From positions 327,081-391,080 of the forward strand of contig JACAXG010000256.1 of the NCBI GenBank assembly GCA_018881555.1: DNA of 64,000 nucleotides, in the 5' to 3' direction. This DNA comes from Amblyornis subalaris (lineage: Eukaryota; Chordata; Aves; Passeriformes; Ptilonorhynchidae). Position numbers and translations under genes: made by a program. The notes under the pieces are model-generated. The model searched no databases, was not told the origin of the DNA, and saw only the letters and a program-made list of their open reading frames with translations. Positions 26,001 through 40,400 of the stretch are shown in pieces (within the stretch, counting starts at the first letter, position 1; every line of letters starts with the position of its first letter).

Positions 26001-27837
26001 CCAGAGGCTGGTCCCCTCTCCCCACGGATGAGGGCTGCAGTGGCCACTCTGCTCTTCCCCTTGCTCCTGCCCCCCCATGCCTCTGGACTCTGGGATCCAC
26101 TTGGACATTGCCTGATGCTGACTGTCAGGTTCAGGCTTAGAGGCTGTCCTGCATTGGGATACTCCACGGCTACTGCAAGCCTGCATGGCAATTTTTTGTT
26201 TATTGTTTTTCACAGATGCTTTGCACCTTCCAAAAAGCACCTAGTTTTCAGTACACGCCTTTGGAAATAATCAGGTCCAATGTGCAAGATTTAGGTTTTC
26301 TCCAGCCGCTGTTCTTGTTCATGTTTTTGTCCCCCATTGCCATTACAGTTACCTTGAATGACCCGAGTTAAGATATTTTGCAAGACCTTTCTGTAGGAAG
26401 AGGTCTCTCTATAAAGTAAGTTCTTGAGTGTTCTTGGCATCTCTCTCCACCACAACATTCAGTTTAAAAACCCATAGGTAGCAAATGACACATTCACTGC
26501 TCCTGTCAATGTCACGGCCTTGCATTGCCATGCTGAAAGGTATCTCCTCAATTTATTGTTCCCTGGTAGTTGTTTCTTTGGGAGCAGGCCTCTTGTATAG
26601 CTATTTGTTGAACTGTGTACCTACTGAATTAGTCAAAGACCTGTATAAAACCATTTTTTTCTTTTCCTCTTTACCCCTCCCCCAAACTTGCTTTTGTTAT
26701 GTATTGGCTTGCTAATCCTTGTGTTGAGCAGTATCAGACATCACCTTTCTTGGGGGCACTTAGTCCACTCTTCCGCTTTCTTTGTCAAAGGGCTCCCTTA
26801 ATAGGAGAAGTCAACAGGGAGGACAAAAGGGATTGAAAGTTGTATTTAATCGGGGTCAGAGAGGTGGTGTTCAGAGTGACGGGCCCACAGGCAGGCTGGC
26901 CTTTTATGCTTTCCGACACAGATGGTCCCAGAGCATTCAGCTAAGTGAAGAGAAAGCTGCCCAGTGAAAGCTATTGTGGGGCAGCATCGTTACAGTTGAG
27001 AAGGGTTGCCAGGGGTAACTGGAGAGTATCACCAGCATCCTGTGATCACTAGTCTGTGCCATTGAAAACCCCAGACCCAGGATCGCTCTGGGTCCCTTGG
27101 CATCCTCCTGATGCTCTGGTGTAAGCAGCAATGCCTCATGCTACCTTTTTAAAATTTAATATCAGTATTTTTACTTTGAGGCACGTACACTGTAGAATCA
27201 TTTGCATTTCTTATTTTCGGAGTAGCCACCTTCTGCAAAATATACAGCCACTTGCTTTAGAACATATTGCTTTTCTTCCCTCGGGGAATAGTCTAATAAT
27301 ATTTGAACTTATTAAGATAACACTGTGTTTACAGAAACTTAATTTTTTAACATTTGTCTGAGTGCATGAATAGCTGAATTTAAAAAAAAAGAAAAAGAAG
27401 AAAAAAAAAAGGGAGCTTATATAATTCAACATGGATAAAGCCTGCAGGCATGTGTGAAAGCTTTGGAAACTGTGCCCAGAAGAACCCTGGGGGTTTGCCA
27501 CGGTACCTTCTTTGGTCTAACTAAGTGGTACAGCGCAGCAGGTAAAACGTGTTCCTGACAAAATAGTTGAACGCTGCTTTTGTTTTTAAACACGAGCCCT
27601 ATGTTGAAACCGTAGGTACTGGAGATTGTGACTGTACCGTGAGTCTCAGGTGAAATGCTGTTTGAAAGTGCAAATACAAGCACGAGCCTTGAGCAAAAGC
27701 TTGACAAGGTCAGCACCAAAAATTCGTTGGTGCCCAGCAGCCATCCCACCTGTGCCAGCAGCAGCCACGGCCATACAGAGCAAGCCTGGGTGCGCTCCAG
27801 GGCACCTGGCACCTTGGGACAGCTCTGGAAGGGGCAG
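17002..27837. other. Intron, mostly featureless
   Basis: No ZCCHC7 exon or RNA gene is recognised. GC-richer intervals lie at 17.3-17.6, 22.4-23.3 and 25.8-26.2 kb. A minus-strand segment at 23.57-23.82 kb reads as protein-like sequence in two frames without a family match. An A-rich tract is at 27382-27410. The rest is AT-rich DNA with frequent stops in every frame. Confidence 0.5.
27382..27410. repeat. A-rich low-complexity tract
   Basis: About 29 bases are A with a few G. It could be a decayed poly(A) tail, but no retrotransposon body is recognised upstream. Confidence 0.8.
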
Positions 27838-28012
27838 ATGTGGAACCAGCTGTGCCACTGAGCGTCCAGTGTAGAACCAGCTGTGCTGCTCAACATCCAG
27901 GTCAGAGCCAACTGTGCTGCTCAGTGCCCAGAGCAGAGCCATCTGTGCTGCCCAGCGCAGATCCAGCTGTGCCACTCAGTGCCCAGCACAGATCCAGCTG
28001 TGCCACCTGCCA
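27838..28012. repeat. Minisatellite, ~31-bp unit, about 6 copies
   Basis: The tandem unit approximates cagagccagctgtgctgctc plus agtgcccag, with divergent copies: ggaaccagctgtgccactga, agaaccagctgtgctgctca, agagccaactgtgctgctca, agagccatctgtgctgccca and two agatccagctgtgccac copies. Unit length varies by a few bases and one copy is shortened. Because 31 is not a multiple of three, the overlapping open frames are repeat artefacts. Confidence 0.85.
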
Positions 28013-31000
28013 GTGCCTGCGCACCCAGGGTGCCTCCACCGTCAGCGGGTGCCGGCCAGGCCTCGCTGCTGGGCTGGAGGGCGATGGGCACACACAGGGG
28101 TCATGGCCCAGTCTTTGCTGTGTCATTGGCATTTTGTCCCCATTGGTCACCACGACAGCGCTGCCCACTGCAGGGCCACGTGGCCGCATCGCAGTGCTGA
28201 CATTCGTGCAATGTCAGTCACGCAGAGAGTCCCCACACAGGCTATCATACAACTCAAAGTGAGGGGGAATTAAATGAAACCTGCATAGGAATTTCATTAA
28301 ATAATTGGAGATTTGAATAAAAGAGTGGCCGTTTTGGATATTTCAGCACTTCTGAACATTTTTACCAGTGCAGATATTGTCTACGATTAGGCAGCTCACA
28401 TTCTCCACTGGTTTGTTCCCTGCTCAGATCATTGAGATGCTCCAGTCTGAGCGTTCCTGTTGATATCAGTGGTGGCACCTGCGATGGTGGCACCTGAGTT
28501 CTCCACACCACTCCTTTTTGGTGTGGTGGCAGGGTGGGGTGTTATGGGTAAAACACCATATTTGTGGAAGAATTGTTTGTGGGTTTTGGTATGGCACTGT
28601 CAGATTGCAAAGGCAAGGGAGGTTTTGCAGGGCTTTGTCAAAGCGAGCAGCCTTGGAAGTCAAAAGTATAATCTTCATTATAATGAAACATAGAAATAAT
28701 GAAGGCTGGAGGCAGGTGTGTAATTCAAAGAGCGTGTTGTCAGAGACAATGGCAAAAAAGGAAATCAGTGTTTCTGCAACTTCTGAGATATGTTCTTTTC
28801 AGGCAACCAGTTATATCCGTTATATTTCCAAAACAGAGAGGCTCACTGTGCAATCCTTCCTGGATTAAGTAGTTGACCCACTTGTTTTCCAGATTTTGAA
28901 TGTTGTTGGTGAGTGATGTAATCTGTTTGCTTTGAATAGTGTGTTTACTTGCTTGCATTTATGTTGAGTAGGCGGGTTTTTACTTTCATACTGTATTTTC
29001 ATCTTTTGAGTCATTTAAAGAGTCTTGCCGGGTAACAAATTGCAGATTATCTTTCCCTTATGCTTCCCTCTGCACCTCTGTTAAAAAGTAATAGTAATGT
29101 TATCACATCTTTCCTACTACATCATTGAGTTTGTTGATCTTATATGAACACAGGAGTAAATGAAAGCAAATGCAGAAATAATGCATCTCAAATGTACTTT
29201 CTTCACATTTTCTCGAAAATGAATATCTGATTTTCAGACTTGTGCAGTACATGCAAAATACATGTCTAATTTCAGTCATACTGGGTTGTCTCAATCAGTA
29301 ACTAACAGCAAAAGGAGAGGCAATCTTGAGCATCCCAGCATTTCTTTATTGCTAATATGTCAAGGACTTGAAATAAAATTGTTTGTGATTGTTGTTAGCA
29401 GAGGTCCTCACTGCCACCCAGAAGTCATAACATTTTGGGAGTTTCCTGCCTCTGGTGAGTTTTAGGACGTGAGTGTGTGGGAAGAAATCTGTAACTCTGG
29501 TTTTTAATTGGCGATCAAGATTTGGATTATTTTTCCTAAACCACATGCTCTTGGCATGAAGGCCAGACCTTGTGACAGCTCATGGCTCCCAGAGATGGGA
29601 GTGTGAGTGCAGTGGCGTTACCACGTGCTCATGTCCGTGCTGGCGCCTTCCTGTGAGCTTTGGGCTGAAATGCTGTTCCTCACCCACGTGGCCAGTGCTG
29701 GCCCAGCTTCTTCCAGCAGATGTGGCTTCCTTTAGGCTCAGATGCAGAGACATGGGGCTGGATCTGGTAGCCAGCCACCAATACTAGTGTAGTCTCTGGT
29801 AGCAGTGTTTGGTGAACTCACACCAGTGGCGTTGGCCCCACGTGGAGGTCATCCCACTGTGGAGATATGACAAGCAGGACAGGACCTGTCTTTGGGCAAC
29901 CTCTGGGAACACCAGTGGGGCTGCCACAGTGGTGCCTCCTGTGCGCTGGTCCCGTTCCCATCCACAGGCAGGGACCAGCTGTCAGCAGGCAGGTGGGCAA
30001 CAGGGTGTCCTCTTCCTCCTCCTCCTCTACCACAGTCTCATCAGTCTTTTCTGACATTTCGTGTGAAATGATGCCAGCTCCCTCCAGGAGTGTCTCTTGT
30101 AACATTAACCATGTATTCTGCCTTCCCAGCTCTTCCAGACTTTGGGAACGGGACTGATCCTCGTGAGCTGCGGTGGCTCCTGTGCCCTGGCCACAGGCTC
30201 TGAACACCGACCTGGTGTTCCGTGGCTTTTTTTGTCTCCTTCCTCTCTGCCCACAGCCCAGTGAAAGACGCTGGAAGTTAGAGAGAGTGTCTGCATTATT
30301 TGGTTTTAAAAGAGTGACGAACTACCACCCTGCTCAGGAAATTTGGTTGATTGCACATTTTAAATGAGGCCTTGCTGATTTTTTCAGTGATAGGACTGGT
30401 GGTTTTTTCCCCAGTGTTGCTAGGTAGGAGCAGGATCTGCTTTGCAACCAGCCCTTCAGTCAAGGATTGAGCAAGCATGCCTTGCGCTTGTCCAGACGAA
30501 GGGGAAAACCTGAATCAAAGATTTCAGGAGTTATTGCCTGAATAATAGACTTGTAATATGGAAAGTATATTCAGTCAGTTGCACAGTAGAACCATAATTC
30601 TGCTGCAGTGTAAGGGACTTTCACCTGAGGTACACAGGCTAAACCGTTCAGATGATTGAGTCTTTATTAGAAAGGAATGACTTAAATCACAACTTTAGAT
30701 GTGCATCAGCTTTCTTGGATTAATACAAATATTTCACATTCACTTCAGCTCAGTCACATGAAGTAATTGACCTGAATTAAATAACTGTGTATTTTAAAGA
30801 ATACTGCTGTTTAAAAATCAACACTGAAACAAAAAAAGGAAGCTTTAATCAAGCAAAACATTATAAATTAAATGAAAAAATATAAATATGAAGTGCATAA
30901 CAGTTTCCTACTGAAACAGCAAAAAGTTGAGAGTTGCAGTATTTGAATCTAGGAATTCAAAGTAGGAAGAACTAGTGTATAATTTGCCTTCTATTTATGT

Positions 31001-34000
31001 TGATGTCAGGAAGAAGTGATATTAAACATCTTAAGTGCTGTTTTAAAAATAATTATATGCGCCTTAACTATTCAGTACTGCTGTTGTCCGATTCATTTTC
31101 AGTAAAGGCTTGTTAAACTCTCAGAATTCAAATTATTAAAATCAAGTGTAGACTTGTGAGCTCTCCTAGTCCCTGTTCTGTTCTGTATCTCGAGCACATC
31201 ACAGACTGTGAAAACACCTGAGCAGCACCCAGTGGGGTTGATGTGGTGCTGATCACTTCCCTCCTGGCCTCCTGCCTGGCAGCACCTGGGCAAGGGGTGC
31301 AGCAGCCAAGCTCCTCATGCATATGAAAAGCTTATATTGTTAGAGAATCTAAATTTAGTAGATTTGGAAGAAAGTTTTGTTCATTACAACAGCGTACTTA
31401 TAATATGAGTTGCTTTTTGGTAGCAGTGAGACGGATTTTCCTGTTGCCGTGGTATCTATTTAAGGGAAAAAAAGAAAAAAAAAGAAAGATAGAACACTCA
31501 ACAAGCAAAGAAAAAAGAAACCAAAACCACGGAGACAAGTGTTCAAAGTATAAATAAATATGTCTTTAGCATTGTAGGAGGTGCTTTTGACCCCGCCATT
31601 GAAGTGTCAATTGTGGTTACACAGCATGCACAAAATAGAAGGTAAAAAAGAATGAGAGAAAGATCAAGTATACACTATTTTTTAAATCTGTTTTATTTTA
31701 TTTATTAATTATGTATTTATTATTCTTCCCGTGCTGCAGTGGAATGCTCTCCCCACTCCTGGGGTGTCTGCACCCCACTGTTGAGACTGCTGCACCAGTG
31801 TACTCGGGAAACAGAGATGAAACTGGGGCCTCAGATTTATTTTATCTGCTTGCAGCATGGAAAAAAATTTTTAAAAGCAAAAACTGAATTCTCTTCATTG
31901 GGAATTGTTATTTGCTGATTATAAACAGAACATTTCCTTTTCCCCACTTTTCTTTGGAGAAAGAAGGAAAGGCAGTGACATCTTTTCTGCTGTGGTCCTG
32001 GTTGTAAAGACAGAACTGTTGTAGCCAGTGAGATTTAGCAGTTCTTTGCCAAGGCCACTTCTTTTTTCATCACCTCAAAACTGGGTCTCTAAGTATAGAA
32101 TGACATGTTTCTGGAAAACTGTTCTCTATTGCGAGCAGAAGGCTGATGTGGAGAACACGTCCATTCCAGTCGTTTTTCTGTTCCCAAGAAAAGGATGTCT
32201 TTGTCATGTGGAAGAAAGTACACCATAAAACTAGGACTGAAGTGGAAAAGGACGTTGTGTTCTTTCTCGTTCTTTGCTGTGTTGCAACCTCCACCCCACA
32301 GAGCACAACGTAAGACCAGTCTCAAGATGTGTGAGCCTCAGGCACCAGATGCCGGTGCTGTTTGGTGCTTTTATGTTCCAAATATCTGCAGTCCTTCATG
32401 GCAGTTTGAGAGCAGAGCATTGTCTGTGCCAAGACCCACCACAGTTTTCCACAGTAGTGACTCTTGGAAGACCCACTGCACCATCTTGGTAAATGCTTTA
32501 CAAGCCATGACCAAGGTCTTGAGAAGATCTTTCAACCTCTTCCTGCTGTAGAGGTGTTTCAAGAATGGACTAAACGATCTGCCTGTGGTGGTAAGGTCAT
32601 AAAAGCCCGGGAAGACCAAATAAGAGCAGAGTGCTTACGCTGGATCTTTCTTCTCATGGAGCAGCTGTGCTGTGACAAATCCTCAGATGCCCCATGGTCT
32701 TGTTTCCAATCACTGTCAGGAGTGCTGTGTCACTGCATCACTCCTCCCTTTTCCCACAAAGCTTGAGCTTGAAGAAGATTTAATGTGGAGGGGCACCCAG
32801 GGTGCATGGCAGATGGGGAGATTTCTTCAAACAGACTTTCAGACTGGTAGCAAATCTATAAGGTGATGTTAATTTCTATTACCCAAATTGTAGAAGCATT
32901 CTGTTCAGTATGAATATTTTTGAGGAACCTCCTGCTTAGGATTCCTGTCCCATCGTTGCTATAATCATCAGGAGGATCAAAATGGAGAACTAAGAATGTC
33001 ACCCACTCCATGTCTCCATATTGTCATCAGCTCAAACTGCAGTTCTGCTCTCAGAGTAATGCAGTTTCCTGTATTCTGGCTTTGAGCAGGCTCTTCGGGA
33101 GTCCTTTTGTCTGAAGCTCGTTTGAGTCCTCCCAGCAAAAGATGAAAGTGCTGAGAACTGCCAGCTTCAGAGCTGTTCTGGGTCTGTCTCGTCCCAGGAA
33201 CCCTGTGGTGGTCCTCCTCATGTTCCAAGAGCTGTTGAGCATGGTCTGAGCATGAGGGTGGGAAGGAGTCACCAGAGCTGCAACGATTTAGTTTGCCTTT
33301 GCCCAATGGGCCATTTATCAGCATGAAAAAAACCTGAAACAAAATTCTGGCCCATGCCCAAAGACTGGCACTTAGCCTGCATAGAAATGTGATTTTTTTT
33401 TTCCTGGGTTCAAGATTTTGGGAATTTCAGAGAAAAAGTTAAGAGCTGAGATCCCCAATTAAGCTTGACAAATTTCAGATATTCATCTACATCAGTATTA
33501 TTCCAACTCAGGGATTATTTCCCTATTTAATTGTTTATGGGAGCATCAAGAGAGCCTTGCTGTTTCTCAGGATGCAGCTACTGGTGAATGGTTTTAGGTT
33601 TGCAATTCAACTGAAGCATTGAATTTCCAAGAAGCAATTAGTTTCCAAGAAGCTTTAAATCTGGATTTCATTGCAGGGAGACACGTTAGTTTGTTGGCAC
33701 GTACCTTTCATGGATTCTTTTAGCGACAGGGACTTGGCCAGATCAGACAACACAAGCCTTAGCAGAGCAAGGTTCTGTGGACTCTGTTGTCTCTTTTTTA
33801 TTATATTTATATTTCTTCCATTTTGTACTGGTGAAAAAAGATGCAGTATGTTGCCAAAGTAGACTCCCAAGACACAACTGTTGATCTTCTATAAACAGTG
33901 AGGAGTGGAGCAAGGGTGATCCTCATGTCTGAGCAGTTAACTGAGTATCATTTTATCCGACCACGAAGGGATCCGTGAAAATCCCCAAAACAGCTCATGT

Positions 34001-36718
34001 GCCCGGGTTAGGCTGGCAGGCTCCGACAGCTGCCATCGACAGACACCTCTCTTCCAGAGCTGATCAAGAGGGGGAGGTTCTCCGTGGCTCTGGGGCTGCC
34101 GCAGCCCCCAGCTCCCACCGTGACCTGCCCGGGTGACGGGCTGGGCAGCCGCCGACAAAATCACAGTCACTCCAACACAGAAATAATCTCAGTGACACTG
34201 AATCAATCCTTGGCAACCTATTGATCCCATGAGGCATATCGCTTCCACTGGAGCTCAAGCCACACAGACCTCTCTGCCCTCCATGCCCAGGCCCTGGCCA
34301 TGTGCCCGAGCTCCATGTCTGGCCATCCATCCGTCTGTCCCACGGACGCTGGTCAGGCACAGGTCTGCAGTAACTCTCAGTGTGTTACCACAGCAAATGC
34401 TGCAGACCTGTTGTCAGATGAATGACACTGGAAAATGAAAATTATTATTCCTGTTTTGAAATTATAATTGTATGTCAAAATAGGGATTTTTATGAATAAC
34501 TTAGACCAGTCTAAGGCCTTTTTTGGCAGTAACCTACCCTGAATTTTTCCTTTATTTTATTACTGTACTTTTGGGTTTATCTCTGTTTTCGTTTTTTCAC
34601 GTGTAATTCTGAGTTGGTATTTATTATTTTTCTCTTCCTCAAGAATTGCTGGAATCTAAAAGCTATTTCAGACAACTCAATCAAATAGCTAAAAGGGGTT
34701 TCTCTTCAAAGTAAAGTATTATTCCCTTTTCAGTCATATAGAAAATAGTCGAAAAGAAATCTTGATGCACCTGATGAGAACAATAGATTTGTGTTCAGCC
34801 TTAGTTCTCTAAATCAGAAATCACGGTATAGACAATGGAATTTCTAAATCGTATATTATACCTTATTCTCTGGTGGGAATAAAATGTTCATGTTTGCCTC
34901 CTTTTCTCTGTTTAACTTTGACTGCTGTGAACACTAGGAAGAATAACCCTGCAGCTTTTCTTTCTTTTTTTTCTTTTTTTTTTTTTTTTTAATCTATTCA
35001 CTTTATACTTTTCAGACAGATTTTTCCCCGGGGTGAAACAAAGGTTAACTGAAATTTCCTCTGTTGTGTACCTGAACGAATCAGCAGTTTGAGAAGGAAA
35101 TCCCATTGATGGGCAAAGAGAGTGACAGGCTCTATTTAAAGAATTCCCCCGACTGTGTGGTAGACCAACCATGCCATGAATTTAACTGTTCCTGTGGTCC
35201 CCATACTTGTACCCACCAAAAAGAGAGAAAAACCTACTTTGTTCTGCAAATGTTGCGCTAAGCTTTGAAAATCATGAGCCGCTGAGTTTTGTGAATTAAC
35301 ATGGCCAGCAGTGGCCAGGGCTGAAGGAAGCAGTGTTACAGCACAGACAGAAAGCAGACAGGAAATTATGCGTACTAACATAATGGAAAGGGCACGCTAT
35401 GTGTTCATATTTAGCATGTGTCCCTGCATTTCAGCAGTTTGGTGGTACACATATTACTCAAAAATATGGTTTACAGAACTGTCTTTTGCTCTTTTCACTG
35501 CACATTTTTGTTCCCACTTGGTGCATGAGGCGCTTTACCCGCACAGAGCTGCTGGGATAAATGGAGCTGAGGGAGACGCAGAAGGGCACATGTGTGGAGG
35601 AGGGTGCAGGATGGGTCAGTGGAGAGGTTGTCTGACACAGAAATGGGGTACTGGGCCAAAATGTGGTACCAGGGACCTGTCTCCCGATAGAGCGGCAGGA
35701 CACACTGACACTGGGGTGATATCTGTATTAATATCTGCTTTAACACCAAAAATACACATCTCTGCCTGGTTAGGTGCTCCTAATTCATGTGTGTTGCACT
35801 CCATGGGCTGTGATGTCCCTGGAAGTAGCCACCCCAGCCCTGCCATGGGCCCCAAGAGCAGACACTCTGCCGGGGGATTAGAGCACCAGTCCTACCCCAA
35901 CCGCCAGACTTTTCCTCTCTGATATTAATGATTAACTCTTCTCCAATGGGTCATGGCTGCTGAAGTTTGTTTAAAGTTACTTTTACAACTCTTGGAGGGT
36001 TTTTTTTCCCCACTTTTGCAGGGCTGCTCAGAGGTTTGCAAGTTTCTTCTCTTGTTTGAACTCTGGTTTGCTTTTGGCCAATTCTGCCTTTGCTTCAGTC
36101 AACTGCTTACATTTTAATTAATTTCAAAATGGGTTAAGTATAGTTGCTTGTTGGATTTTGCAATACTTTTCAAAAATGGCAGATAAAGGTTGCTAAAAAT
36201 AAAGCGTTGCAGGAATTTCTGTACTGCCAAAAAATGTCGTATTACTGGCATATACATAATTTTAGGTATGAAGGGCAGAGGCAAGAGAGCCTTTTTTTGC
36301 CATGAGAAAATTTCTCAAATTGAACTTCTGTCAACGATTCCATTGACTGATTTCCCTGTGGGAGTTATGGATCTCTTTTAAAGCTGTGTTAAAGAGATAT
36401 TGACAGGTATTCCATTAAACAGCAGGTGTTTTGTTTTTAACTAAACAATCTCTTTCTCATCAAGGAAAAGTTGAGAAATCCCTAGAAATATCAAAGAAAA
36501 ACACGCCCAGGTTGATTCTATTCCACTCTGGGGGGCTGTTGTGAGCAGCTGGGGAGTGCAGAGGGGGCTGGGACCCTATGGCCACCGAGCACCTCCCAGC
36601 CAGTACCTGTGGGGAGGGGTCCCTGCTGGGATGGGCCTGAAGCTGCTGGAGTGGGAGCTCCGGTCAGCACAAGGAGGACCAGCTCCTTCTCCATCATGGT
36701 TGCTCTGCAGCAGACCAA
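28013..36718. other. Intron; GC-rich patches and T-rich tract
   Basis: No exon, RNA gene or confidently assigned transposon is seen. GC-richer intervals are near 29.57-30.2, 31.2-31.3, 33.95-34.35 and 35.5-35.9 kb. Smaller tracts include a TCC-rich run near 30010-30030 and an AT-rich tract near 31680-31725. About 32.3-33.3 kb is less AT-rich than its flanks and may be an old unclassified repeat, but I cannot assign it. Confidence 0.45.
34956..34990. repeat. T-rich low-complexity tract
   Basis: About 35 bases of T with a few C. Simple sequence within intron. Confidence 0.85.
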
Positions 36719-37400
36719 AACACACGTGTGGAGGGTGCACACATCAACATACATACACACACACACACACCCGTGCAGACACACACGTGTGCACACACAG
36801 CAACATACATACACTCACACACACACGTGTGCACACACACAGCAACATACATACACTCACACACACACCCGTGCAGACACACACGTGTGCACACACACAC
36901 ACAGCAACATACACACACACACACCCGTGCAGACACACACGTGTGCACACACACAGAGCAACATACATACAGTCACACACACACCCGTGCAGACATACAC
37001 GTGTGCACACACACACAGCAACATACATACACTCACACACACACACGTGTGCACACACGCACAGCAACATACATACACTCACACACACACGTGTGCACAC
37101 ACACAGCAACATACATACACACACACCCCCGTGCAGACACTCACGTGTGCACACACACAGAGCAACATACATACACTCACACACACACCCATGCAGACAC
37201 ACACGTGTGCACACACACACAGCAACATACATACACTCACACACACACCCCTGCAGACATACACGTGTGCACACACACACAGCAACATACATACACTCAC
37301 ACACACACACCCGTGCAGACATGCACGTGTGCATACACACACACAGAGCAACATACATACACTCACACACACACACACACACCTGTGCAGACACACACAG
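36719..37400. repeat. CA-rich minisatellite with periodic CACGTG
   Basis: About a dozen tandem units of roughly 40-70 bp are built from three blocks: agcaacatacatacactcac, an acacacac run with an optional cccgtgcagac, and acacgtgtgcacacacac. Units fall into a longer class with the cccgtgcagac block and a shorter class without it. Each unit carries a CACGTG palindrome, a canonical E-box. The alternating purine-pyrimidine content favours Z-DNA. Long open frames in all three + frames and on the - strand are consequences of the stop-free repeat and are not genes. Confidence 0.93.
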
Positions 37401-40400
37401 TCGGATGTAGGTTCTTGGAATACCTCTTCCTAGAAGGGAAAGATGTACAGTAGGTCCTGGTCCATATAAAACCGAATTCCTGTGCGTTACAAAACCTGGT
37501 GTTGGGAGGCCACCTCGATTTCTGTTTGGGGACGGTGCCTGGCTGTTAGCCCAGCATACTGTCACTCCTTTTTCTTTTGGAAGAAGGGCTGCTTGGGCAC
37601 AGAAAATGTCAAACTCATTATAGCAAGCTACATTGCAATAAGACTTGAATCACTTCGGTTCACACATAAGCAGGAATTTTCAGATCTATGTAATATGTCA
37701 CAATGTGAAATTCTTACAGGTCTAGATGCTTTTTAGGGGGTTTAAGGCTTATAATTTTAAAATGTTATTACACTAGCATCAGAAGCAGTGTCTTGGTATG
37801 GTAAATACTGTTCAGAGATGTCTGAAACAGTCCATGCCACGGAGATCTTACACTAGAATATAATTAGAGTTCTCTATTCTGTAATATGCTATATTAATTA
37901 GCAGTCAAAATCCAATTTTTAAAGCCCAGCTTTGCAATGTATTTGCCCTTCAGGCCACGTATCGTTGTGCCACAGCTTGAAGTGTCCTTTTTCATTGGGC
38001 CGATTATAAAGTAAAATAAAAAAAAGACGTGTCTGCGTGTATTCTCCAATTAGAAGCAAGGGGGGACATAACCACTTTCCTTCTTCTTTTAGGAAAGTGA
38101 GTGTTTTATTTTCAAAGTTGGATGTCCATGCTTTGCAGCTTCTCTGTTGTTGAAGAAGGTGATGACACAAACCCTTGCAGGGCAGGCAAAGCTTTCACAA
38201 GGACGTGTTTTCTCCCTGATGAGCAAAATACAAGTGTGATTCTGGGGGGGTCAGAGCCCCTGCCCAGCAGTGCCCTGCCCGCCCAGAGCAGCCTGCTCGG
38301 CTTCCGAGGTCCCCGGCGGAGCGGCACAGCAGATAAGGAAATCTTGTGAACCATTTATTGTTTATTCTGAGTCGGTGTTTTGTTCTGTGGAAGCAGATTG
38401 TTCCTCCGGGCAATTTCAGGTTTTGACTGCTGGTCCTCCTTCTCCCTCCTCCCCTCCTCTCCCTGTCTGGGATGAAAGAGGGGAGCTTTGAATGCACATT
38501 GAAAGTGGTCCTAAATCTGGCTTCACCCCGAGCGCTGCTCAGAAATTTACATTTTCATGCTGGTGGAGGGATACATGTGAATCTCAATGATCTTTCAAAA
38601 TTTTTCTCTAAATAAAAGCAAAGCTGTTGCTCACCATTCATCCCATTGTACAGGGGCAGAGGACAGCCAAAATGTGATACTTGATAAAGGGAGAACCTTG
38701 TGCAGGGCTTCCATTTTCATATAAATGGTGTATATTTTACATCCTCTTCCTTGATCTGCAGGTTGACAAAACCATTTTCTCAAAGTATAAATACAAGAAG
38801 TTTATACAGTAAAGTCTGTTGTATTTTTTTAGTATAGAAATATATATAATCACAGTATAGGAATTAATCTTAATGTTAGTATTACATTTAGTATAGAAAT
38901 TAATATAATTTTAAAAAGGAGATAGCATTTAACAAATGAAGATGAGGAAGGTTAAAAGCACGAATCTGTCAGCGATGTTCTGGGTTTTTTTAACTCACAG
39001 GACCCTTTAAGTAAGTTTCATAGGCGCAACTTCTGCACAGAAAAAGGGGAAAGTCTTGACAGAGATTGTCTGAATCTTTGAACTGCTGTATTCTGAAGAG
39101 TAAAAAGAAAAGTAAAGTAAACATAAAAATAAAGCAATCACAGCCATTCCTTCAGGCAGAAATCCGCCCTCTGTGTGCATGTCCACCTTAAAAAATGCAT
39201 TAAATGCCCTAATGTGGTACTGGCATGGCCTTGGAGGACATCCGGCGGCAGGTGTCATGCCAGGCTTTGCGAGGGACAGAGCTTTCAGCAAAGGGTGTGG
39301 GCTCTGTTCAAAACTCTCCTCTCTGCCTCAGGTCAGGGTCTATGGGATGGAAGAGCATCATCCTTGGGCACCCCAGGGGGCTCGTGAACCCACTTGTGGT
39401 CCCTTACCCGTTCTGTGTTGATTGTGGGCACTAGCTGCCTGCCTCAGGGCACAGCCAGCACTGCATCTGCGGGGAGGCTCCTCCACAGCATGACCCCAGA
39501 CCTGCCGCCCGCTGCAGCCGGGTGAGGAGGGGTAAAACAAAGATCACAGGTGCTACAGACTAGAGAGAGCGTGGCACAACAGGGCCCCCAACACACCGGG
39601 AGTGCTGGCTCTGGTGGGTGAGCCAGGGGAGCAGCCGGGCCGGTGGAGGTGGAGTGGCCGGGAACCACCCCCGATGTTGCGGATAGGTAAAACCTTGCAA
39701 AACCCCAGGACACTGGGATTGCCTGTGGGACATATTAATTCATCCAAATAAGCAAACAAAATCAGAGGGAAGGGGAGGCATCTGTCGACTTGAGGAGAGT
39801 TTTGTGATTTATTTTGTGATCTAGAGCCAGACAAAACACTGTGGTCTGCAAGAAATATTGTTGCAGATTTTTCTGTGTGTCTCTACGGCAAGATTTCACC
39901 TTGGTTGCAAAAGCAAAACTCTCCCTAGATGTTTCAGTCTGAAGAATTTATTATGGATGAAAAAAAAGCCTTATGCAATCTGTTGTGAATTGGAATTAAC
40001 TTTTGGATCACCAAACATATTTAGTAAAGGGAGATTTTGTTGTAATATTTCATTCAGCATTAAAGCTCTTGTATTTATTTTCTTAGTGGAGCAGTTTTAG
40101 CTTCTGGTGTTAGGAGTATTTGAATCATTGTATCATGATTTTCCCCTGTGAAGCAGGGGATTTTGACAGTGAAGAAGAGAAACTTGGTTGGTTTACCCTT
40201 AGGAAGGACATGCCTAGTGATTAACAGGAGTTAATTTGCCGGTAATTTTGATCTGTGACCATTCTGCATGTGTGTTTCTGTGCAACACGGCACTTGCAGT
40301 GCTGAGCGCCAAGGCAGAGCTTTGAATTACAAATACCTTTTGCTTTATGAATGAATTTCCTTAACAGACATCTGAGCCGTAAATAATGCACTCAAATATG

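Noticed and set aside
36541..37565. Open frames of 241-289 codons over the CA-rich array, in three + frames and on the - strand
   Set aside because: They encode only Thr-His or Cys-Val type repeats, occur in several frames at once and are fully explained by the stop-free tandem repeat.
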